A stretch of DNA of 64,000 bases from Membranipora membranacea (Eukaryota > Bryozoa > Gymnolaemata > Cheilostomatida > Membraniporidae). Position numbers and translations under genes: made by a program. The stretch covers positions 28,928,283-28,992,282 of the forward strand of contig OU612066.1 in assembly GCA_914767715.1 (NCBI GenBank). Reading direction: 5' to 3'. Under the pieces are notes generated by a model. It was not told the origin of the DNA. It saw nothing but the letters and a program-made list of their open reading frames with translations, and did no database searches. This document shows positions 36,501-47,300 of the stretch, in pieces (positions within the stretch are counted from its first letter, which is position 1; every line of letters starts with the position of its first letter).

Positions 36501-38092
36501 CAACATTGGGGGGGGGGGGGGGTTGCATTACATTACAGATCATGCCTAAACACCTACACCGCGAAAATTTAAAGTTATCCTGAGTTTGGTCGTTATTTTC
36601 CAGCTTAGTGTCTCTTCATTCATTCACTGCCATACTTGACAAATTGTGTTTAATTTTTAAGGACTTCACATATGAGGGTAAAGAATATAGGAAGATTCCA
36701 ATCGTAGGTCATGAGGTGCCGGAACAGGATCAAGTCACGGAGTAAGTACAAATTGATGTCTCAATTTGTCAGTTCTACAAATTCCTCTTTGGTGACGCAT
36801 TGGGTAACTCCGTTTGCGGTTGATAGATTTTATACAACCTGTCGGTTTTAAAGTCATTTCATAGACAAAGTATTGATTCTTTATTGATTTTAGGTTTGCT
36901 GAGATCGTGGATGAATTTCTAAATAGAACGAAGGATGAACCTGGTGAGTGATTCATTATTCTAGAACTAACGAGTCTGATTAAGAACACCTAGTTTTTGA
37001 ATTTACTAACTTGCTACTGAGAATTACTGACAGGGGTCGATATGTCTGCCATATTATAAGGCTGAGCAGTACAATAATGAGACATGACCACTTTTAATAA
37101 CGAGTTACATTATTCCTGCATTCTATGAAGTCATAGGCATCCACTGATAGTAATTTTTGTCTGTAATCTGTTGCCTGTTGTAGATTTACTCATAGGAGTG
37201 CACTGTACACATGGAATAAACAGGACAGGATACTCTATTTGCAGGTGAGATGTTACCCATATTTATATCATTTAGCCAACTGTATACTAATGTAGATGTT
37301 GCTTTTCATAAATTTCTCACATATCATACCGCTTTGATCAAATTACGTAGTGTACTGTTTAATGTCTTCATTTCTTTCTCCCTCAAATGGATCTGAGACA
37401 ATGTTACATCAACTTGAGCCAGAAGATGATTCAAGTGAAAAAAAGGGACCATGTATGATGCTAACACATTCAGTTGTGGAATCGTTCATACAATAACCAT
37501 ACTATGATCGCATGTGATTTCTCACGAATTAACGAAATATCGATGATGGTGAATTATAGTAAATAATGTTTTCTGATGCTGCAGATACTTGATTGACAGA
37601 AGCAACAATGCAGGTGAAGTTATTGCGCTTTTTGAAACATGCAGAGGACATAGCATAGACAGGGAAATATATCTTGAACATTTACACGCACAGGCAAATT
37701 GTGAGTAATAATGACAACTCCGTTAAGATTTGTCTTTTCTTGGACATGAAGAGGACAAATGCGTTAGTCATTATCTATAGGTGAAAGAATTTTCAACTCC
37801 AGATTTCAATCCAAATTCAGGTGGATGTTTCTGTATGACTGCTCTGGTTGAGATTATTTATATTTAGAGTAGCTAGTCTTGGCTAGGGTAGCCTTGTCAT
37901 GTGGCTACTTTTTTTGTTTTGGAGAAAATGTAGCGGCTACAAAGGCTAAGTTAGGGTCCAATGCCCAAAATCAGACATGCTAGATTGAACTGGGACTGAC
38001 ATAAAAATATGTTTCATAAAGTTCTTGCATTTTGTACCGCTTTCATCAGTTAGGTGACTGTCACCAAATGTTTTTTTTTCTTCTTTTCAGAA
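27551..38092 (+). CDS. DUSP11/PIR1-like RNA 5'-phosphatase, copy 1 (RGG-rich, truncated tail)
   Basis: Exons 27551-27741, 35349-35436, 35820-35948, 36662-36741, 36894-36943, 37184-37244, 37585-37700, then the first two bases of an exon at 38091, where the join makes TAA. The product is 238 aa. Residues 1-55 are nearly pure Arg/Gly (RGGG repeats), an RNA-binding-type segment; the catalytic domain follows, with YTKMGVPME, RFIAFKVPL, LGLIIDLTNTDRYY and the cysteine-phosphatase loop HCTHGINRTGYSIC (Cys about 187, Arg about 193). This family removes 5' phosphates from RNA in the nucleus. Exon 7 is 2 bp longer than in copy 2, which shifts the frame and ends the protein at the next junction, so the Tyr/His-rich tail of copy 2 is lost. 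Intron 1 is 7.6 kb against 192 bp in copy 2. The enzyme could still be active; decay into a pseudogene is the alternative. Confidence 0.8.
27560..27722 (+). repeat. 12-bp coding minisatellite (GGAGGCGGCAGA)n
   Basis: About a dozen near-exact 12-bp units in exon 1 of DUSP11-like copy 1 encode RGGG blocks. Copy 2 has only eight codons and a split Arg codon at the matching place (MPKGGIPD). All three frames and the opposite strand are open across the array because the unit is a multiple of three. Confidence 0.9.
28812..29160. repeat. Minisatellite of ATTTTCCCACC-like units
   Basis: About 17-20 degenerate units of roughly 17-22 bp share the core TTTTCCCACCAA. It is unrelated in sequence to the TTTTGCCAATC array next to it, but similar in unit length and style. 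The frames across it are by-products of the repeat. Confidence 0.8.
29905..30169 (+). pseudogene. LINE 3' fragment with a small repeat
   Basis: Bases 30086-30169 read FNSLPIQIRSATKLTHFKQQ and end at TAA shortly after, a typical LINE C-terminus (W/FNSLP...FK..L). Upstream at 29905-29962 a phrase tttaccggaggat is repeated three to four times. A T-rich 3' part runs to about 30290. The fragment is too short to be active. Confidence 0.55.
30548..31890. mobile_element. 1.3-kb element with about 170-bp inverted arms of GGAATGAACGT units
   Basis: The left arm (30548-30725) repeats CTGGAATGAACGT-like units and ends gagcaactccccaaaataat; the right arm (about 31705-31890) starts with the complement attattttggggagttgctc and carries the same units inverted. 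No transposase frame is seen inside. It is nested in the 6.5-kb element, has the same design with another repeat unit, and itself holds micro-insertion 5. Confidence 0.75.
30998..31036. mobile_element. CAA...TTG micro-insertion 5, 7-bp TSD
   Basis: A 39-bp insertion, the longest of its class, starts CAATGAACTCCCTCTTCCT and ends with its exact complement around a single-base centre. Exact direct repeats ttgtgac lie at 30991-30997 and 31037-31043. It is nested in the 1.3-kb inverted-arm element. Confidence 0.8.
31956..31976. mobile_element. CAA...TTG micro-insertion 6, 7-bp TSD
   Basis: A 21-bp insertion starts CAAGGAGT and ends ACTCCTTG. Exact direct repeats ggtgaac lie at 31949-31955 and 31977-31983. 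Apart from two bases it matches insertion 2. Confidence 0.75.
31984..33734. other. Interior of the 6.5-kb element, no gene recognised
   Basis: AT-rich sequence in intron 1 of DUSP11-like copy 1. Frames are short, and I see no transposase or other domain. If the surrounding element was ever autonomous, its coding part is gone. Confidence 0.4.
34638..34656. mobile_element. CAA...TTG micro-insertion 7, 7-bp TSD, empty site known
   Basis: CAATGAACTCCCTTCGTTG (19 bp) lies between exact repeats tcataat at 34631-34637 and 34657-34663. The matching intron of copy 2 (near 51155) reads gttctaacaacaaacaaag, with one 7-base equivalent and no insert, so this is a gain in copy 1 or a clean loss in copy 2. 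Confidence 0.8.
34902..35282 (-). pseudogene. LINE reverse transcriptase C-terminal fragment
   Basis: The minus frame from 35282 reads QKKIVRIICKSERLASSAPL, later LYEFKTLICAHKTFHSSNL, then SYQMAALWNKLPGNLKSV and FKTALKCHLLAL. This is the post-reverse-transcriptase tail of CR1/Jockey-type LINEs. The open frame is long for a fossil (126 codons), so the insertion may be fairly young. It lies in intron 1 of DUSP11-like copy 1, just before exon 2. Confidence 0.75.
35561..35589. mobile_element. CAA...TTG micro-insertion 8, 7-bp TSD
   Basis: A 29-bp perfect-arm palindrome starts CAATGAACTAAA and ends TTTAGTTCATTG. Exact repeats gtgttat lie at 35554-35560 and 35590-35596. It is in intron 2 of DUSP11-like copy 1; the aligned intron of copy 2 (near 51535) has no such palindrome. 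Confidence 0.8.
36308..36371 (+). pseudogene. Fused exon-4-start / exon-3-end relic in intron 3 of copy 1
   Basis: Bases aaggacttcacagat copy the start of exon 4; directly after comes ttaatcatagatctgacttt, the end of exon 3 with its donor gtgagttg. The exon-3 part has the copy-2 wording (TTCACTACTCGTTACTACAG) rather than that of copy 1. The intron after it resembles the one before, so intron 3 has been tandemly duplicated with exchange between the two genes. Confidence 0.7.
37889..37948. mobile_element. TAG...CTA MITE in intron 7 of copy 1
   Basis: The 60-bp element runs from TAGCCTTGTCATGTGGCTAC to GTAGCGGCTACAAAGGCTA. Flanks ggctagggt and agttagggt match at 7 of 9. It is the same family as 18261 and 43493, and sits just after the exon whose frame is shifted. 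Confidence 0.6.
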
Positions 38093-38844
38093 CTGAGAGG
38101 AGAGGAAGCAGGCTAACTGATGGAAAATATGCTTAGTGCTTTAGTTATTGTTTGGTGACATAATTCCATAATTGCGTTGGTTTGCGTTGTTGCAATGTCT
38201 TTCTGTTTAGTCCTACAATCAATGATTACTATTCAGTGCTCTTTATCTTTACATGTAGGCATACAATATATTATGATTAGTGGCATTAGGCTAATAAAAC
38301 GATGGCTAAAATTTTAGGCTAGCACAATATAATTTTGAATAGTATCATAGGCCAAGGATACAGCCACTGTCAACACTTGCTCTCGGTGTAGCATCACAAC
38401 GATCGAGCAAAGTGCCCTTGGTAAAGACTGTTTTTTGAGGCATGCTATCCATATTTTAAATGATATTGTCTTTTAATCATCCATCAGTGTTTAAACTTAT
38501 TTTTCCTTGTATGTGCTGGCTCCTTTTCAGTATGAACACCCTTATCTCGCAACATATTATTTTACGTTAGTGATAGAATACAATCAATCAATCAACCAAT
38601 CATTAACAATACTACTACTATTTGGGCTTCTTTGAAGGAGGGGTTTGGATTTGAAAGTGACATTCATTTTGCCGAAATCAATCGCACTGCCTAACTCATT
38701 CCAAAATATTTTGCGTTAGAGACAGTGATTAATTTTTGAAACAGCCCTAGTAAACTTCAATAATCTTCAATAATTGACTTTGATCGGCAATAATAAAGTA
38801 TATATATATAATAATCTTCAGTAAACTTCAATAATAATGACATT

Positions 38845-39183
38845 CACTATGGTTCCATGGATCGATTATGTAAGGATTTCGGTAGTAATCGCCCCATGGA
38901 AATGGCATTAAAGTCAAATTCCGATTGTGACGAATGACTTTTTGGACGCGAATATCCAAACCGTGTTTATTCGACCCATTGCTTAATTGGCATCGTGGCT
39001 GAATGGTTAGTGGTGTTGCACACAATGCCTTCAAAGGGATTTAACGCGGGAGATCGGGGTTCAATTCTCGGCCGCGTCAGATTCTTTTCATGTTTTTCCC
39101 ATCATGGGAATGGTTAGAATCCACTGGATTCTAACCTTTCGAAATTGGAGTGAACCACAAAATCGACCCATGGAACCATAGTG
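38845..39183. mobile_element. CACTA-like insertion, 339 bp, 3-bp TSD, empty site known
   Basis: The element starts CACTATGGTTCCATGG and ends with the exact complement. ATT stands on both sides (38842-38844, 39184-39186). The second copy of the surrounding repeat reads aaatgacattgtttcctc near 62626, with a single ATT and no insert. CACTA termini with a 3-bp duplication are the marks of the EnSpm/CACTA superfamily. No transposase is encoded. Confidence 0.85.
38989..39080 (+). other. tRNA-like sequence inside the CACTA-like element
   Basis: TGGCTGAATGGTTAGTGG resembles an RNA polymerase III box A, and GGTTCAATTC, 44 bases later, a box B, as in serine or leucine tRNAs. The acceptor stem pairs poorly and no clean anticodon arm is seen. 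It is probably a tRNA-derived SINE head or pseudo-tRNA carried by the transposon. Confidence 0.45.
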
Positions 39184-40840
39184 ATTGTGTCCTCAGTTAA
39201 TCCATGTTCGAAATGTGATAGTGTCAGGACTTCTTCTGTGTTTCTTGAGATTAAAATCTTTTACAATATTTGTTTGGTGAGTATCATTGTCTAATAATAA
39301 TTGTGAACACAAGTGCATAAAGTGGGTTGATTCAAGTACCAGTGATGAATAATGCGACCTCATTTAATCCATCCACTCAATAACTTTAACCATTCCAGTT
39401 TCAGTTCGAGCCAGTAGTATTGAATTTGGACTGTGGATTGTAATTCGAATAGCGAGTGTCCAACTGCTTGCACAGGCAGCAATTTTTTTTCCATCTTGCT
39501 AGTGATAGGGTTGATGGAAAGTTATGTAACCAAATTGACTTGATTGATTATTCTGCTTGGTGCGTTGAGTTTGGAATAATACTGTGTACAGGCAAAACCT
39601 TGTATGCGTGTTGAGATTCTGATATTTGGAGACATTTATTTATCAGTTTGCATAACTCCTGTTATTATAATTCTGCCGGATGGACATAACATTTAGTGCA
39701 AAAAGTAAGCGTTCACTTCCAACCAATTTGAATTTTTTGAGGGACATAGCTGTTTTCTTTTTTGTTAATGATAATAAATTAGTTGAAGTTGAAGAATTGA
39801 TTGATGAACACTGTCATACTTGCCAAGTCTCCCTATTTAGGTGGGACCCTCCAGATTTCCACACCCATTTCTGCCCACCTCCCACTTTTTGAAATTCTCA
39901 CTATTTCCTCCAGATTTAAGAAAAAACAGCCCTATAGCAATTTTTTACCAACTAACCAAGCACTTGCTGATGAGTTACTGGTAAGGTCTTTGCACACAAA
40001 ATTAAAAGGAACTGCGCTATTCAATAAAGTTAACAAATTTACCTGTATTTCACCTCAGTATGATGTCTTAGTACTAGTACAAAGAAGAAACATGAAATTA
40101 TTTGGGATCAAATATGCGTTGGGGCTTCATCCCGGACCCCATTGGGGGCTCACATCGCCCCAAAACCCCAGGTGGATCGCTCGAAGCACCGCGATGCGGT
40201 GCAGTATCGCTGTAAATTGAAATCTCCCACTTTTGAATTTAGATAACTTGGCAAGTATGAACACTGTACAACCTCAAATATATTGTTAATAAACTCACAC
40301 AGATCAAGTTGTGAACGAAAGAGGGTAACTTTGATATAGGAAATGTAACAATAATTAGGAAACACAACTCCTAAGGGTCATTTTCGGACTGAGAAGTATA
40401 ATTCACTGAGTAGGGCTAAACACTGGGGGAATAATGCCAACAATACACAAAGAGCCAGTTACAATCATGATAGACATCTGGGCAATGGTTATAACAGTCA
40501 CTATAACAGGTTCACTCGTATTGGGTATCAAAGTGCCTTGATACAAAGCTAAATTTACCTACCCATTACACAGGGAGCAAAGAACCACAGTGTGCATTTC
40601 AAGCGTTCTATCAGATTTATGCTTATGATATGAATCAAAAGTTGTTCGTCCAGACCCCTAAGGATGAGGGGAGTGATGAAAGAATGCTAAAGCCTTAGAA
40701 AGCAAGTTAAAGAGGCCAATCAGAACTAGCTTTTCTGATCCCAACTGTAGCTGATTTAGGCATGAGCTAATCGCAACAATCAACACTCAAATGTGTGAAA
40801 AACATTAAATAATTTGATGAATTTATTGTCATTTTAACAG

Positions 40841-42537
<1,697 letters not shown>

Positions 42538-44338
42538 GAGTGTTTGTATACAAGCCATATACAATCTAGATCATGGCTGGGCAACCTTTTCTTGAAAAAG
42601 GCCACATTTTACACAGTCCCAACTCAAAAGGCCGCAACATATCTTTCAGAGATAAATCTGGAACTGGAGTAACAATTTTGGCACTTCCTATTTTGTAAAT
42701 ACTAAAACAGATTTGTGTAAAGACTCCAGTATGTTGCAAGAACAATCAACAATGCTGTAGCGCCCTCCCAGCAGTTTAAATGGTAAAATGTTCACAACAG
42801 AACAGTTGCGATGAAGAAGAAAGTGTTTTTGCGCAGCGAAAAAAAAATTTGAGCCCTGCCATATTATCATCTTACAGCGCCCACCCTCCTTCAAGGGGGA
42901 AATGTTGTGCAAATGGTCGTGAAATGAAATGCAATATGGAACATTCAGCCATAATGCAGGAGCACTTGTAACAAAGAGACCTTTTGATACAAATCTGCCT
43001 TTCGTCCAAAATGACGGTTTTGCAAAAAATACTACTTACTATTATGTTAGAGAACTTTGTCTTCGAAAGAAGAAATCTTGAGAAAGTCATTGGCACCAGT
43101 ACCACAGTTATGATGATTTTGTCCAGAGTGCCTGGGGAAGCTTTGCTACATGCATAGTGCAGAATGGCCACAATTTTGAAATATCTTGTACTTACAGAGC
43201 GCTATGCATAATTGGTTCTCCACATAACAAAAGAGGAATCAAAATTGATGTGTAAAAACTTAAGGCCACAATTAGGTCACAAAAGGTTACCCATTAGGCC
43301 GCACTGGCAAAAAGGCCGCAGGTTGCCCACAGCTGATCTAGATCAACTTTGGTCTTTGATTCAATTTGCCTGCCTTAGGAGTTGCTCTTCAGTTTTATTT
43401 TAATAGATGTGCTCCATTTTTTATAGTTTTGATCATCAGTTTTGTTTTGTCCCATTATTTAATTGTGAGTATTATATTTACACAATTTTTATTAGCCTTG
43501 TCACTTGGCTACACAAAAAGTAGCTGCATGACATGGCTATATTATTATACCTAGTGCCATCAACCTTTAACCTTGATTTACGCATACTTTGTTTTGAGTT
43601 TTTCTCTATTCTATTAAATAATCACCGTTTTTATCAACCGTTTTATCTGTTTTTTTGCTCTCCCTCAGAAGTAGTTTAGTTTTCTAATTACATAGAGGAC
43701 TCATATCGGGTCGGGATATTGATAAAGAAAGAATGAAAGACGCAATTAAATGAGGAAGGGTCAGTGAATACTAGTTGACGAGTGAGAAATTATTGAAATA
43801 ATTTGCTTGTAGGTAAATCACTTTATTTCAAGTTTAAAGCTGTATAATAATGTTGATGACAAGAATTTAGCAAATTTGATCTTTGAAAGTCAATTTCATA
43901 GTACTGATGCCAATAAGATTGAAATATAATAGTTTTTGGTAGAGCATGTAAAGTAAGATAAACATTTGAATTGTATCGTTGAGGATCACAGATAATGGCA
44001 ACATGGCATTGTCTTATATTATCTGAATCCTGCATCCTGAATGGAATATTAAGATCATTATAATTCACATAAGGTAAGTTTCTCACCGGTTTCCAAAAAC
44101 TCGTAGGGATCTTACATGAGTAATTCAACCATGCAGCAATAGCCACAGCACAAAATGGTTTGATGATTAAATTGGAAACACTACAATCTCTTGATTGAGT
44201 CATACGTATAGCATACGTATCCCGTGCATTTTTAGTTGGACCATCAAGCCACTTACCTACCAAGTCTTGTTAACATTAAAGAATAAAAGTTTTCCAAGTT
44301 TTAACCGAAATCAACGTTATCACAAGTTCATGAACAGA
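42538..44338. other. Intergenic between RPS14 and the minus-strand flavoprotein gene
   Basis: Bases 43805-43975 match the transporter 3' UTR (16345-16515) in the same orientation. A minus-strand polyadenylation signal (TTTATT on plus) at 43822-43827 could serve the flavoprotein gene, giving a 3' UTR of about 500 bases. A minus frame at 43823-44263 is open for 146 codons without a known motif and lies in that UTR. Phrases such as aaaggccaca and aaaggccgca recur at 42598-42635 and 43258-43325. Confidence 0.5.
43493..43539. mobile_element. TAG...CTA MITE
   Basis: The 47-bp element runs from TAGCCTTGTCACTTGGCTAC to GTAGCTGCATGACATGGCTA. The AT-rich flanks match at 6 of 9. It is the same family as 18261 and 37889. 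Confidence 0.55.
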
Positions 44339-47300
44339 CTATTTGTCTTTCTTTGAGATTGACGGTTTGATAGATTGCCCAGTAAGTTTCTTCCAGATGA
44401 GAAGCATTAGCTCAGCGGTTATGACAGTCACAAACTCAGGTTTGAGTAGGTATATCTTTGGTACCCGACCTGGAAATATATATAAAAACATTAACATTGC
44501 TATGTCAAAGGTTCTCCAAATGTTTGCATCACAGTGCTGCAGTTAGAGTTAACCAATAAACATTATTGAGAGCATTTTTATTTTGTTGCACTTTTGAACG
44601 CAATGTTCAATTAATTTAGGAGCTTTAAAATTAGATGAACATTGTGTCCAGAATAAAAATCTGTGCCTGGGCTACTGGTTAAGCGCAACTGCTGTTCTGC
44701 TAATACCCCAATGTCATAAGAGCCTTAAACCTGGTACAGTAGGCTCTGAATGAAAGGAATATACTATACTAGATGGAGAACAAGTTTGGTCCAGCTTGCT
44801 GGCATACTGAGTTGCTTCCCCTTGCAACAAATTCTGTTATGCAATTCTAAGTCAGGTTATTGACCATAAGAATTCAACAACCATCTCACCTGTCATGATA
44901 TCAGCCCACTTGGCGAGGAATGCATCACCTTTACGGCAAACGGCAGCTGTGGCAGCATCCAACAGTATCGGGAAATAATACATCAGCTTCACAATACACC
45001 AGGACCTGAAACAGTCCAATAATACATCAGCTTCACAATACACCAGGACCTGAAACAGTCAGGTAATCAGTATATAGTGAATGGGCTCACACTAGTATAA
45101 TGGATGAGGTGGATTTGGGGTAGCGATGTATAAGGAAAATCCGGCATACAAACAAAGGTGTTATGGTCAAGCTAGTATGAACCACACTTTTTTTCGCTCA
45201 CCAGTACAAAGACCATAAAAGGTTGGGTGAATCAAAATAACATATCTGTGGACTCTTCGCAGTTCTAAGGTGAATCTCATCAAGGCATTCATTTTCACAG
45301 TCTGTACCCCCTTGAGATATGAAAATATCCAGAAAAATTAGTTACGAAAGCAAAATGCCTACATATATTTCAATTGTATAGGATTGAGACACTCACCATG
45401 TGAAATCGGAGCCAAACTTAGCCATCCATCTATCCTGGAAATGAGCCATGACATGCTCACCATAGTTACCACAGGCTATAGCCTCCTGTAGGAACTGGGA
45501 AGCCATCTTACCAGATTCCATAGCATGGTGAATACCCTCACCTTCAAAAATAAGATAATCGTGAGAAATGTTACTGTGGAGGGTAAATATTGCTAATTGA
45601 TAATATCACACTTTATAATAAAGAACTAGTAGATGTAGAACAGACATGTTACCATCTGGTCTTAAGAGTACTGAACAGTCAAAGTTCCAGTCAAAGATCC
45701 AATCGTTGAACAACAAGACTCTGCATACTTCCATGTACGCATGCATGTACACATGCATATACACATGCATATATACACACATATATACATCCATATATAC
45801 ATGAATATATATATATATGTATAAGTAGGTACATTTTTTCAGCATAAATAAATACATTAATTTATGTGGATACATGATTGTATCCATATGTACATGCACC
45901 GAGCAGCAGTGAGTCAGGTATACTAGGACACTCACCTGTCATAGGATCAATCATCCCAGCTGCATCACCAATCACTATACAGTGGTCACCGTATGTGTAT
46001 CGTTCACCTCCCAATCTCAAGCTGGCTATAATATGAATATATCAGATTGTCAACTGTGTCCCAACAGCAACAAGGGTATAGAGTCAAAGTTACCTTCGCA
46101 TTAAATTGGGACAGACAACTCCTAGTATATTTGAGAATAAGATGCATAAGACAGTTGGATTCCTTTTTCTCTCATTACAGTGGATAAAGATAGCAAGAAA
46201 GATACATTGCTTTTTTGTATCTAAACACTGTGTATGACTTTATCAGTTATTGTAATATAAGACGAGAAGCCTACAGGTGAACATTTTACCTACCGGCTTT
46301 CATCCGCTCTATGTCATCAGTCCGAACAAAAGCCTTCTTGATGTTTTCATCATCATTCATAAGATAATTATGCCAGTAAGGTAAATCCTTATTCATATCT
46401 ATCTTAGGGTTACCAGGTATCAGATATACACAATAGTTTAGCTCTCCATCAGCATGACGAAACAATGCTGAGTAACCTGGAACGGTAATTAGAATTTCAC
46501 AAACAATATCATCATAAAGTCACATAACTTTTTGACAGTTAAGAAACATTGCATCAAAGGTCTTAACAGGAATGCATAAGCTTGTAAATTGTTCTCTTCT
46601 GACTCAAAAAATGTAAGTCTTGGTGCTAGAAGTCAAATTGTTTGGTTGGAGATTTTTGTGGTCTTCTAGACTTCTATTTTAAGTCTGAGTCGCGTGAGAA
46701 CTTAAAAAAAATTGCAGTATATCACCTTCAAGTTACTTTTTCTACACCATAAACAAAACTGATTACTACCTTTTAGCAAAAATAGCGTAGAATAATCAAA
46801 TTAGTTTACTAACCTGGAAGAAGACCTTTGTTATAAAAGATGACACCATCAGCATCAAATTTGTGTGAATCTTTTGGAATGTATGCTCTGGAGCAGGTAC
46901 CATCCGGGGTTCGAGTTATCATTCCTAGTTTAGTGGCTAGTCTGCTAGGGGCTCCATCAGCTAGTACCAATACCTGCGATTAGAGTAGAAGGTACAGGAT
47001 ACATAATAAGTTGACTGTTGATTAATGCTTGAGATTTTAGTGCCTTGTAGATGGTATATTTGCATTGACTGGTAGTCTATGAAATGCAAGTTATTTAATT
47101 TTTTTCTGTTTTCTGGTAGTGTGATGATGTAGTTTAATAACAATTTTTGTTGCCAACCAGTAATTGAATCAAACACCTCACTTAATGCCCTGTATATAGA
47201 TTGCAGATTGTTTGAGCTACCTGAGCTTATTAGTTAATAATGTTGATTTTGCATGTTTGATAATCGAGTGGCTTTACTCTGTAGCAGACATATTATGTAA

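Larger units (their letters stand above)
38147..39648. repeat. Duplicated unit, second copy at 60505-63060
   Basis: Matching landmarks in order in both copies: ctattgtttggtgaca or its variant, tgtctctctgtttagtc, ggctagcacaata, aatactactactatt, gtgatagtgtcagg, and gatatttggagacatt. The copies differ at roughly one base in eight by eye and carry different insertions: a CACTA-like element here, and the 61039-62388 element in the other. Confidence 0.7.
38091..40510 (+). pseudogene. Split remains of DUSP11-like copy 1 last exon
   Basis: Bases 38091-38130 match the start of copy 2 exon 8 (53561-53600); the next part of that exon (gggctaaacactgggggaat onward) is found only at 40412-40510, where it matches copy 2 at 53603-53700 almost base for base. 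The 2.3 kb in between includes the repeat unit also seen at 60505-63060 and a CACTA-like insertion. So the tail exon of copy 1 appears to have been broken by insertion. Nothing past 40510 matches the rest of the tail. Confidence 0.75.

Noticed and set aside
38989-39080. Functional tRNA gene
   Set aside because: Box A and box B are good, but the acceptor stem pairs poorly, no anticodon arm is clear and it lies inside a transposon.
45606-45935. Minus-strand frame with repeated YMHVYM
   Set aside because: It comes from the CATATACA microsatellite within an intron.
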